Below, in pieces: positions 1-7,099 of a stretch of 43,982 nucleotides of DNA. Source of the DNA: DATKXO01 sp035528995 (GTDB taxonomy: Bacteria > Planctomycetota > Phycisphaerae > UBA1845). Location: assembly GCA_035528995.1 (NCBI GenBank), contig DATKXO010000442.1, positions 1 through 43,982 on the forward strand, in the 5' to 3' direction. Both the position numbers and the translations under genes were made by a program. The notes under the pieces are model-generated. The model saw nothing but the letters and a program-made list of their open reading frames with translations. It did not search any database and was not told the origin of the DNA. Every line of letters starts with the position of its first letter. Position 1 is the stretch's first letter.

Positions 1-138
1 CGCACATGCGAAATGGCATTCAAGAGGCAAGGTCTTCACTACATCGGGTCTCGGAGCAACGAACGGCCTTACCCACCCCGCCAACAGGAATCCTGACCGA
101 AAAGAAATCGAAAATCGCCGTGTGCTGTCTAACTTGGG

Positions 139-657
139 TTACGCCCCAGCGGCCATCGCCTGCCGCAGCACCGCTCGGCGCTGGGCGTCGTCCTGCCCCA
201 CCCCGTATTGCAGGACCTGGACCTCGTTTTCCGAGATGTTCCCCAGGTGCCGTTGCAGCGCCAGACCGTCCACCTCCTCGTTCTCGTCGGGTAGCTCGGC
301 CTCGCTGCACGTCCCGAAGAGCGTCAGCGAGAAGACGGCCCCCTCGTCCTCGGCCGCCAGGTCCGCCAGCAACCGATCCAGGGCGTCGTGCGTCAGCGCC
401 CCGCTGCGCATCGCCTCTCGCAGGTCGAGGAACTCCTCCGCCAGCGTGGGCGCCTTGATCTCCGACGCCCCAAACAGCGTGATGACCACCGGCCGGCGGC
501 GTTCCGCTTTGGCTTCCTGCCCCCGGGCACACTCGCTCAGCAGCCGCCGGGCCAGCGTCGGCCGGTGCAGCTCGCTGGCACCGAACGCCGTAAAAACCAC
601 CCGCTTCTTGACCGTCAACCGCCCCTCGTAACTGCCGAACATGCATAAGTGAAACAT
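139..657 (-). CDS. Small protein with repeated FG-x-x-E motifs, LiaF-C-like (hypothetical)
   Basis: This is a 172-residue soluble protein with no signal peptide or membrane segment. Its visible feature is a repeated strand-turn motif of the form FG-[AST]-x-x. It occurs near residues 7-11, at 21-36 (AFGASELHRPTLA), at 58-73 (LFGASEIKAPTLA) and at 109-119 (LFGTCSE). The second and third copies are near-identical over about 13 residues, so they look like an internal duplication. The FG turn resembles the C-terminal beta-repeat of LiaF-like 'cell wall-active antibiotics response' proteins, but this is inference from the motif only. The ATG at 657 has GGGAG 8 nt upstream; a second ATG lies at 642. 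The gene is divergent from rmuC with about 200 bp between them, so promoters for both probably lie there. Function is unknown. Confidence 0.7.
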   Translation of the reverse strand: MFHLCMFGSYEGRLTVKKRVVFTAFGASELHRPTLARRLLSECARGQEAKAERRRPVVITLFGASEIKAPTLAEEFLDLREAMRSGALTHDALDRLLADLAAEDEGAVFSLTLFGTCSEAELPDENEEVDGLALQRHLGNISENEVQVLQYGVGQDDAQRRAVLRQAMAAGA

Positions 658-859
658 GAGGGCATCTCCCGCGGCCCGGTCGGCCGCTCCTACGTACGTC
701 CATTCGCAGGCCCCGGGCAAATATTCTACCAGCAATCCCGCCCCACCAGGCCCCCCATCGACCGGCACTCTCCCCCGCACCTTGGACGACCCCCCCAGCC
801 GCCGTACACTGGCGCCCCGGCCGAGCTGGGGTCGGGCTCGGCCCGAAGGTGCGACAGCT

Positions 860-2071
860 ATGAACGCGGTAGCCGCGGTGATTATTGGTGTCGTTGTCGG
901 GGCCGTCGTCGTGGGCCTCGTCTGGCTCCTCTGGCGGCGGCGGGAGCAGGACCTCACCCGACAGCTCATCGAGCAGGCCCAGGCCGAGAAGGCCCACGAA
1001 CTCCAGTCCATCATCGACCAGGTCAAGACCAACTTCGCCGCCCTCTCCCGCGAGGCCCTCTCCGCCAACACCGAGGACTTCCTCAAACTCGCCGGCACTA
1101 AGCTGGCCGACCACACCAAACAGGGAGAGGCCGCCCTCGAATCCAGGAAGAAGCTCATCGACAAGACCGTCGAGCAGATGACCACCAGGCTCGGCGAGTT
1201 GGGCACCGCCCTCCAGACGCTCGACAAGGACCGCCGTCAGTCCCACGGCTCACTGACCAAACAGCTCGACGCTACCACCCAAGCCACCGGCGAGCTCCAG
1301 AAGACCACCGCCCAGCTCCGCGAGGCCCTGGCCAACCCCCAGCGCCGCGGCCAATGGGGCGAGCGGATGGCCGAGGACGTCCTGCGACTGGCCGGCTTCA
1401 TCGAGGGCGTCAACTACCGCAAGCAGTCGGTCACCGCGACCGGCAGCAAGCCGGACTACACCTTCCTGCTGCCGCAGGGCCGATGCGTCAACATGGACGT
1501 CAAGTTTCCCCTGCCCAACTACCTCAAGTACCTCGACGCCCCCGACGACGGGCCGGCCCGCGACCAGGCCCGCACCGCCTTCCTCCGCGACGTCCGCTCG
1601 CGAATCAAGGAGGTCACCACCCGCGACTACATCGACCCCGACGCCGGCACCGTCGAATACGTCCTGGTCTTCATCCCCAACGAGCAGGTCTACAGCTTCA
1701 TCCACCAGCACGACCCGTCACTGCTGGACGACGCCCTGAAGGCCCGCGTTGTCCTCTGCTCCCCGCTGACGCTGTACGCCGTATTGGCCGTCATCCGCCA
1801 GGCCGCCGAGAACTTCCGCCTCGAGCAGACCTCGCGCGAAATCCTCGTCCTGCTCGGCGCGTTCCGCAAGGAATGGGCCAAGTACACCGACGTGATGGAC
1901 AAGATGGGCAAACGCCTCGATGAGGCCATGAAGCAGTACGAGCTCCTCTCCACCACCCGCACCCGCCAGCTCGAACGCCAGCTAGACCGGATCGACAACT
2001 TACGCTCGGCGCAAAGCCCCTCGATGCTGCCGGACAATGTGACAGACACAGGGGAGCGACCTTGCGGTTGA
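860..2071 (+). CDS. rmuC: DNA recombination protein RmuC
   Basis: This is RmuC, a membrane-anchored protein of the PD-(D/E)XK nuclease-like superfamily. In E. coli it limits inversion at short inverted repeats. The 403 residues begin with one N-terminal membrane segment (about 4-24, followed by WRRRE). A long coiled coil follows (about 30-160), with many Glu, Lys and Gln residues. The conserved RmuC core then starts at the block RRGQWGERMAEDVLRLAGF (about 165-185) and continues through KPDYTFLLP, MDVKFPLPNYLKY and YVLVFIPNEQVYSFI. The core Asp and Lys in MDVKFP are typical of the fold. The ATG at 860 opens directly on the hydrophobic segment; the frame is open further upstream, but that part shows no conserved sequence. 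The next gene starts 12 bp downstream. Confidence 0.93.
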   Translation: MNAVAAVIIGVVVGAVVVGLVWLLWRRREQDLTRQLIEQAQAEKAHELQSIIDQVKTNFAALSREALSANTEDFLKLAGTKLADHTKQGEAALESRKKLIDKTVEQMTTRLGELGTALQTLDKDRRQSHGSLTKQLDATTQATGELQKTTAQLREALANPQRRGQWGERMAEDVLRLAGFIEGVNYRKQSVTATGSKPDYTFLLPQGRCVNMDVKFPLPNYLKYLDAPDDGPARDQARTAFLRDVRSRIKEVTTRDYIDPDAGTVEYVLVFIPNEQVYSFIHQHDPSLLDDALKARVVLCSPLTLYAVLAVIRQAAENFRLEQTSREILVLLGAFRKEWAKYTDVMDKMGKRLDEAMKQYELLSTTRTRQLERQLDRIDNLRSAQSPSMLPDNVTDTGERPCG

Positions 2072-2083
2072 AAGACGTTTAGA

Positions 2084-3199
2084 ATGGCAAACTCAAAACA
2101 CGTGAAGGTCGTCAAGGCCGGGACCGACGCCATTCGAGCATGGAGGAAGGAGTATCCATGGCAGCAGCTCAAGCTTCGAGGCGCGAGGCTGGCGCGCATC
2201 GATTTGGCATGCGCCCCCATGTTAGGTGCCGACCTTCGCGGGGCGCATTTGGTCGAGACGTCGCTGAAGCGTGCCAACCTGCGAAATGCTAATCTCAGCC
2301 GGGCTGACATCAGAGCAGCAGACCTCTCCGAGGCTGATTTGACCGGAGCAGATTTGTCAGAGACGAGTTTTCTGTTTTCCACCTTGACTGGCGCGAGGCT
2401 TGACTATTGCAGCCTGTATCAAGCTAGGCTCAACTACACAGGTTTACTGAACGCGTCATTCAACGGCGCCGACCTCACGGGCGCCGACTTACATCATGCT
2501 ATCCTCGGGCAGACCGATTTCACCCGGTGCTGTTTTGGCGAGACCGTTTTTGGTGAAGTGGACCTTTCGGAAGCCCTTGGTCTGGAAACTGCTGAGCATT
2601 CAGGTCCAAGTCACGTGACGGCGCAGACTCTCCTGCTTTCTGGGAACCGTCTGGCTCTCTCGTTTTTACGCGGCTGTGGCGTGCCAGACGTTCTGATTGA
2701 TCATCTTCCGTCACTAATCGGCGCTCATGAGCCGGTCCAGTTCTATTCCTGTTTCATCAGCCACAGCAGCAAGGATGAAGGATTCTGCCGTCGGCTACAC
2801 TCGCGGATGCAGGATGAGAAGTTGCGTGTCTGGTACGCGCCCGAGGATATGCGGGGCGGGAGAAAAACATATGAGCAGATCGAGCAGGCTATCCGCTACT
2901 TCGACAAGCTGCTCCTCGTGTTGTCGGAGCACAGCATCAACAGCGAATGGGTCATGACGGAGATTCGCTGGGCTCGCAAGCGCGAGGTCGAGGAGAAGCG
3001 GCGCATTCTGTTTCCCATTCGGCTGGTCGATCTCGACATCATCCAACAGTGGACCTGCTTCGACGCAGACACCGGCAAGGACCTGTCTGTCGAGGTTCGC
3101 GAGTACCACATCCCCGATTTCTCGAATTGGACGGATCACGACGCGTTCGAGGGGGCTTTCGCCCGCCTGATGGATGACCTGCGAGCTGAATCCCTATAG
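2084..3199 (+). CDS. Pentapeptide-repeat protein with C-terminal TIR domain
   Basis: This is a 371-residue protein with two parts. Residues about 29-168 are pentapeptide repeats of the A(D/N)Lxx type, which form a right-handed beta-helix. A linker with a conserved-looking FLRGCGVPD segment (194-202) follows. Residues about 219-367 are a TIR domain: it begins FYSCFISHSSKDEGF, continues through VWYAPEDMRGG, and has the WVMTEI motif in which Glu293 matches the catalytic glutamate of NAD-cleaving TIR domains (for example the WVHKEI glutamate of SARM1). NADase activity is therefore plausible but not shown. Codon use is visibly less GC-rich than in the neighbours (a sampled 60-nt stretch was about 55% G+C), which suggests acquisition by transfer. 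It may be co-transcribed with rmuC and is followed by a clear terminator hairpin. Such proteins are known as possible defence effectors. Confidence 0.9.
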   Translation: MANSKHVKVVKAGTDAIRAWRKEYPWQQLKLRGARLARIDLACAPMLGADLRGAHLVETSLKRANLRNANLSRADIRAADLSEADLTGADLSETSFLFSTLTGARLDYCSLYQARLNYTGLLNASFNGADLTGADLHHAILGQTDFTRCCFGETVFGEVDLSEALGLETAEHSGPSHVTAQTLLLSGNRLALSFLRGCGVPDVLIDHLPSLIGAHEPVQFYSCFISHSSKDEGFCRRLHSRMQDEKLRVWYAPEDMRGGRKTYEQIEQAIRYFDKLLLVLSEHSINSEWVMTEIRWARKREVEEKRRILFPIRLVDLDIIQQWTCFDADTGKDLSVEVREYHIPDFSNWTDHDAFEGAFARLMDDLRAESL

Positions 3200-3234
3200 G
3201 TCGCATTTCACCCATCATTGTCGCGCAGGAGCGG

Positions 3235-3261
3235 CGGCCGGCTTCAGCCGGCCGGTTTTTT
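3235..3261 (+). terminator. Rho-independent terminator of the TIR gene
   Basis: A perfect 8-bp stem (CGGCCGGC, loop TTCA, GCCGGCCG, 3235-3254) is followed by G and six T residues (3256-3261). It lies 35 bp after the TIR stop codon. This is the canonical intrinsic terminator layout, and it is also the first of three hairpins sharing the same loop. Confidence 0.8.
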
Positions 3262-3330
3262 GCCACCGGCTTCAGCCGGTGGAAGCCTGACATCCCTTTC
3301 ATTTTTCCTTTGAGCCGGCTTCAGCCGGCT
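3235..3330. repeat. Cluster of three hairpins with TTCA loops
   Basis: Three inverted repeats share a GCCGG-type stem and an identical TTCA loop: 3235-3254 (8-bp stem), 3263-3282 (8-bp stem CCACCGGC/GCCGGTGG) and 3313-3330 (7-bp stem AGCCGGC/GCCGGCT). The first has a T-run and acts as a terminator. The third lies inside the 3' end of the NADAR gene and encodes part of its KPAEAGS tail. The shared core and loop suggest a REP-like repeat family rather than three independent terminators. Confidence 0.7.
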
Positions 3331-4051
3331 TCCCATCCACGCCCCCGACATCAACCAGGGCGCCTCCCCGCAACGCCTCCCGAATCTCCATCAGGATCTC
3401 GCAATACCGCCACGCCGGCGGCACATCGGCGACCTGACGATGGTCCGGCCGAAGCACCAAGTCGCCCGTCGACAGCAGCACCTCACGCACCCTCGGGTTC
3501 TGCCGCACCTTTTCCCGCGTGGCCGCGACAATCAGTTCGTAGTGCTCGCCTTTCCCCGCACCCCGGTACTTCATCCTCCGTCCGTCAAACGTCACCCAGT
3601 CGATCCCCATCGCCCTCATGTTCTCGCTGCCCAGGTCGCCGGCCGCCTTGGCCTCCGCCGCCACCATCTGCGAAACCTCCTCGCGCGTATGCTTCCAATT
3701 GACGCCCGGAAACGTCGCCCGAGGGTCGGCCGGCCCTTCCGGGTACTTCATCATCTGCCAGAAGCCTTCCAGGCTCGGATACCGTCGCCCGCGAAACACA
3801 AACGGCGTCGGGGCGAAGTTCGACAACAGCCCCAGTTCATTCCGCTTTGATACGATCACCTCCCCCTCCCCCGCTTCTTGTGGCAGGATCTCCCACCACT
3901 TCGCCTCCTCTCGCGCAACCGAAGCCCACCAATGCGACGGATACCCGGCCGCCTGAACGCCCCGCTCGACGCCGCCCGCCGTCCGCCCAGCCCCCGCGCA
4001 CCCCGCGACCCAGAGCACCGACACCACACACATCCACCTCGCGCCGCTCAT
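3299..4051 (-). CDS. NADAR-domain lipoprotein (YbiA-like)
   Basis: This 250-residue protein has an N-terminal lipoprotein signal (hydrophobic stretch 7-17, lipobox WVAGC with Cys18) and a NADAR domain at about 66-228. The recognisable blocks are SKRNELGLLSNFAPTPF (68-84) and YPSLEGFWQMMK (91-102), which match the family pattern of LSNF followed by the Glu of the E-x-x-[FY]-Q helix. NADAR proteins act on ADP-ribose- or riboflavin-pathway-related N-glycosidic bonds; YbiA removes ribosyl intermediates of riboflavin synthesis, and other members reverse guanine ADP-ribosylation. Such enzymes are normally cytoplasmic, so an exported lipoprotein form is odd. The start at 4051 is supported by GGGGA 6 nt upstream. 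An in-frame codon at 4087 would bury the signal peptide. The last ten codons overlap a hairpin repeat. It is convergent with the TIR gene. Confidence 0.82.
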   Translation of the reverse strand: MSGARWMCVVSVLWVAGCAGAGRTAGGVERGVQAAGYPSHWWASVAREEAKWWEILPQEAGEGEVIVSKRNELGLLSNFAPTPFVFRGRRYPSLEGFWQMMKYPEGPADPRATFPGVNWKHTREEVSQMVAAEAKAAGDLGSENMRAMGIDWVTFDGRRMKYRGAGKGEHYELIVAATREKVRQNPRVREVLLSTGDLVLRPDHRQVADVPPAWRYCEILMEIREALRGGALVDVGGVDGKPAEAGSKEK

Positions 4052-4078
4052 CAAACGTCCCCAACTCGCGCAGCCAGA

Positions 4079-4120
4079 CTGTGGCACAGGTTATGGTGTG
4101 GCACAGGTTTTCAACCTGTG
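4079..4120. repeat. Duplicated TGTGGCACAGGTT motif with hairpin
   Basis: The 13-mer TGTGGCACAGGTT occurs twice, starting near 4080 and 4097, and the second copy runs into a perfect 8-bp inverted repeat (CACAGGTT at 4102-4109, AACCTGTG at 4113-4120, 3-nt loop). It sits between the DUF2330 stop and the NADAR start, both on the minus strand, so it could act as the transcript end of the DUF2330 gene. No T-run follows on that strand. It looks like a dispersed palindromic repeat. Confidence 0.6.
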
Positions 4121-4144
4121 TCTCTCATGCCAACCGTTCGCGCC

Positions 4145-5356
4145 CTACCGCCTCTTTCGTAGCCACCGCTTGGCCCAATGACCGAACGCGCCGAACACCA
4201 GCACGCCCACCAGCGGCGGACCGGCGACGCCGGCCACGTCCGGGCTCCGCTTCATCGTAATGTAGAAGTTCTCGTAGACCGCCTCGTCCTCGGGGGCGTC
4301 CTCGAACTCGAAGTCAATCGTCATGTCGCTTCGTGCGATCACCGTTCGCATCCGCGTCAGGAAGGGAAGTGCGATCACACCCGGGTCGGTCCCTTCGGGC
4401 CATGGCACGTAGTCCCGCCCGCCTGGCACCCCCTCCGCGTACTCGGTGATCAGGGCCAGCCCGTCGTTCTCGGTCACAATCTCGACAAGGAGCTCTTCGT
4501 AGTTGGTCTTGCTTTCGCCGTCCGGGTCGTAAATCACTCGATCCCGATCCACGACTCCGTTGCCCAGGTTCGCCGCCTCGGCCCGGTGCTCCGCCAGCAC
4601 ATAGACCAGCACCTCGGCCTCCTCGGCCGCCGAGACCTGGGAGATCGCCATCGGGTACACCCGCTCGGTCGTCTGACACGTGAACTGGATCGCCGGGATG
4701 TCCACCTCATCGAACGAGTCCTGAGATTCCTCGGGTTCGGCCACCCGCAACGCCAGGAAGTGCCAGTCCTCCTCGATGTAACCGTTGAGTATGGCCTCGG
4801 CCTCCTCCGGCACGGCGAAACCGTTCTCGTCGAGCCAGGTCAACAGATCATCGCTTCCCGTACTGGTCAGCGCCACCCATTCGAAGATCCCCGCCTGTCC
4901 CCGGTCCTCGATCGCCACGCCCTGGTTATCCTCGCCCAGCATGTCGCCACCGCCTTCGATGTGCACGCCGGGCACCGCGTTGCAGAAACATCCACCGCCG
5001 CCCGAGGGCGTGGAGTAGTCATAAGGCTGGACGAATGTCAGCCTCGGCGCCGTGATCCTCTCAAGATGTGCCAGCAGATCGTCGTTCTCATGGGCGATGA
5101 CGTTCGTGGGCGTTCCCGGCACTGGGATGACCCAGGCGAATTCCTCGGCCGACCCCTCGTACGCCGACTGAAGAACGTACGTGGCCAGCGTATCACCTTG
5201 CTCGGCATCAACGTGGAAGGCAATGACGGCCTTCTGCACAGTTTGGGCCAGGTTGCCCACGGTCGCCGGCTCGAAATACCCGCCATCGCCGAGAGCTACC
5301 GACGCGGCCAAGCCGTACACCAACATCAGACCGGAAATCCAACGCTGCAGCTTCAT
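4145..5356 (-). CDS. DUF2330 domain membrane-anchored protein
   Basis: This 403-residue exported protein has a signal peptide (residues 1-23, ending near ALG) and a DUF2330-type domain. Typical features are DGGYFEPATVGNLAQTVQKAVIAF at the start, EEFAWVIPVPGTP (about 72-84), and a Gly/Cys-rich stretch SGGGGCFCNAVPG (about 118-130). A C-terminal membrane segment (about 380-397) ends in the basic tail RWLRKRR, so the protein should be anchored with most of its mass outside the cytoplasm. The biochemical role of DUF2330 is not established. The ATG at 5356 has GGAG 8 nt upstream. It stands alone on the minus strand. Its upstream region holds the intergenic repeat element described at 5522-5860, whose conserved core lies about 200 bp from the start codon. 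Confidence 0.85.
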   Translation of the reverse strand: MKLQRWISGLMLVYGLAASVALGDGGYFEPATVGNLAQTVQKAVIAFHVDAEQGDTLATYVLQSAYEGSAEEFAWVIPVPGTPTNVIAHENDDLLAHLERITAPRLTFVQPYDYSTPSGGGGCFCNAVPGVHIEGGGDMLGEDNQGVAIEDRGQAGIFEWVALTSTGSDDLLTWLDENGFAVPEEAEAILNGYIEEDWHFLALRVAEPEESQDSFDEVDIPAIQFTCQTTERVYPMAISQVSAAEEAEVLVYVLAEHRAEAANLGNGVVDRDRVIYDPDGESKTNYEELLVEIVTENDGLALITEYAEGVPGGRDYVPWPEGTDPGVIALPFLTRMRTVIARSDMTIDFEFEDAPEDEAVYENFYITMKRSPDVAGVAGPPLVGVLVFGAFGHWAKRWLRKRR

Positions 5357-5521
5357 GACATGTTCTCCATCAGGAACTCGACCTGTCTCTCTCGACTCCG
5401 CGCCCCATCCCGGGCGCCGGGATCATAACGCGCCCGCCCATCGCGTGGTCCGCGATAACCGTGGGTTCCCGACTACTCGGTTTTTGCAGACCCAAATCCC
5501 CGATTTCGAGCCCCCAAACCG

Positions 5522-5860
5522 CGTTTTCCGCAATCCGCGCTCGCTGAGGGTGATCACGCGCCAAGTTATAAGGGTAGGCAGGACGGCGGAACCGCGCTCG
5601 GCCTCCGCGCTGCGCCCACGGCCAACCGCACCCGCCCCGGAAGCACGCGTGTGTCCCGGATTAAAGTGGAGACGCGAATAGTTAAAAAATGAGGGTTCCC
5701 AACGAAACCAAACCACCCATGAGCGAACATAACCAACTATCGCCAAATGAGTTACGGACAAAAGCGAGTGCGCGCAACTGTGCGAAACTCGCTTCAAAAC
5801 ACGCCAAAGCGCGCAAAAACCGGCGCGCAACCGACACGATTCGCCCGAAATCCACCCCAA
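5522..5860 (-). repeat. Copy A of a two-copy intergenic element (possible ncRNA)
   Basis: Read on the minus strand, this region contains, in order: a T-rich, GCGCG-rich block (about 5860-5795), GAGTTTCG (5790-5783), TTGTCCG followed by TAAC (5761-5751), GGTTTGGTTTCGT (5714-5702), TATAACTTGGCGCGTGATC (5570-5552), a 19-nt spacer, and TGCGGAAAACG (5532-5522). The same blocks in the same order occur on the plus strand at about 28160-28609. The 19-mer and 11-mer are identical, with the same 19-nt spacing. Together these are far beyond chance in 44 kb. The region has no gene, so a mobile repeat, a structured RNA or a shared regulatory region are all possible. Confidence 0.65.
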
Positions 5861-5979
5861 AAAGCCGCCAAAACTGCACGTTCTCCGACCGTTCGGCGCC
5901 ACCCGCATGGCCCACCGGCCGGGGCCTCCCGGAGTCGGGCCAGCGCCCCGACCACCGCGCCGCCGCCCGGCGCCTGCCC

Positions 5980-5985
5980 TACAAT
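5980..5985 (+). promoter_or_regulatory. Candidate -10 box for the permease gene
   Basis: TACAAT sits about 145 bp upstream of the permease start in a gene-free region. The -35 position has no good match, so this is a weak candidate only. A similar box followed by GCCCC precedes pdxJ. Confidence 0.3.
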
Positions 5986-6130
5986 TGCCCCATCGCCCGA
6001 CCCCTGTGGGCACGGATCGGCCCCTCGGGTGCCACGGCTCTGTCGCATGCGTCGCGAGTGCCATCGCCCTGTCGCAGCCGGGCCAGGGGATGTGACCGAC
6101 GGCGCGCCAAGGCACGAGGATGCCAACCTG

Positions 6131-7099
6131 ATGCGACTCCGCGAACGCCTTTCCATCAAGGCCCTGGCCGTCGTCGTCTTCTGGGGCGTGTCGTTCGTCG
6201 CCACCAGGATCGCCCTCGAGGTCCTCACGCCGTTCGCCCTGGTGGCCGCCCGCATGATCATCGGCTGCGCCGCAATGCTAGCCCTGGCCCGTCTCGTGGG
6301 AGGCCGCGTCTGGCCGCACGCTCAGGACCGATCCCGCTGTGTGCTGCTCGGTGCGATCCTGGCCGCCCACCTGCTCATTCAGGCCGTCGGCCTGCTCAAG
6401 ACCACGGCAACCAACACCGGTTGGATCATCGCCTTCGCCCCCATTGCCATTGCCGTTGGCGGCCTCATCTTTCTGCGCGAGCGCCTACGCGCACGCGCCT
6501 GGGGCGGAATCCTGCTCGGCACCTGCGGCGTGCTCATCGTCTCGCTATCGACCGGAGTGCGATTCACCGACGCCAAGCTCGGCGACCTGCTCCAACTGGT
6601 CTCCTGCATCACCTGGGCCGCCTACACGCTGCTGGCCGTCAGGGCCATTACCCGAAGCGGCCCTCTCCCCGTGACCTTTGCGGCCGTGGGTGTCGCCGCG
6701 CTGGCCACGACGCTCGTGGCCTTCGCACAACCGTGGCAGGTCGGCCCCTTGGACCTCGAGACTGTGTCGGCCGTCGTGTTCCTCGGCGTCGTCTGCACCG
6801 GTTCGGCCCATTGGCTTTGGAACGCGGCCGTTCGCGACGTCGGCTCGACCACCGCCGGCGCCTATCTCTACCTCGAACCCGTCGTCACCTGGATAACGGC
6901 CGCGATCGTTCTCGGCGAACGCATCAACACCATCGGCCTGCTCGGCGGCGCCATGGTCCTGCTCGGAGTCTGGATCGTCTCCACATCCTTCATCAAAAAA
7001 ATCAGGGACGGCCGTTTGTCGGGCCGCCCCTGCAGGCTTGTCACGTCTGTGGATGGTCTTGGTCTCTCAGGATTGCGGCTTGGGCCGCGCGACCGCTAG
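6131..7099 (+). CDS. DMT-superfamily permease (EamA family)
   Basis: This 322-residue integral membrane protein has about ten hydrophobic segments arranged as two EamA-type halves. The first half begins at ALAVVVFWGVSFVATRIAL (about 10-28), a typical EamA opening. The second begins near LGDLLQLVSCITWAAYTLL (about 155-173) and ends with a YLYLEPVVTWITAAIVLGE signature (about 250-268), which is the usual end of the EamA repeat. Such proteins move small metabolites, often amino acids or sugars, across the inner membrane; the substrate cannot be told from sequence. The ATG at 6131 has GAGG 12 nt upstream, and the frame is open far upstream without recognisable sequence. Its stop codon overlaps that of the next, convergent gene within CTAG. 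Confidence 0.88.
   Translation: MRLRERLSIKALAVVVFWGVSFVATRIALEVLTPFALVAARMIIGCAAMLALARLVGGRVWPHAQDRSRCVLLGAILAAHLLIQAVGLLKTTATNTGWIIAFAPIAIAVGGLIFLRERLRARAWGGILLGTCGVLIVSLSTGVRFTDAKLGDLLQLVSCITWAAYTLLAVRAITRSGPLPVTFAAVGVAALATTLVAFAQPWQVGPLDLETVSAVVFLGVVCTGSAHWLWNAAVRDVGSTTAGAYLYLEPVVTWITAAIVLGERINTIGLLGGAMVLLGVWIVSTSFIKKIRDGRLSGRPCRLVTSVDGLGLSGLRLGPRDR

Larger units (their letters stand above)
5357..6130. other. 774-bp gene-free region between DUF2330 and permease genes
   Basis: No convincing gene is present; the long open frames here have no conserved sequence. The stretch from about 5680 to 5880 is clearly more AT-rich than the surroundings. It contains one copy of a repeated intergenic element (separate entry) and, near the right end, a candidate -10 box. 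Confidence 0.7.

Noticed and set aside
1..138. Gene fragment at the left edge
   Set aside because: No frame shows recognisable sequence before the first minus-strand gene's stop.
20..1246. Long minus-strand open frames opposite rmuC
   Set aside because: They run antisense to a well-conserved gene and have no recognisable sequence. High G+C makes such frames common. Only 139-657 holds a distinct gene.
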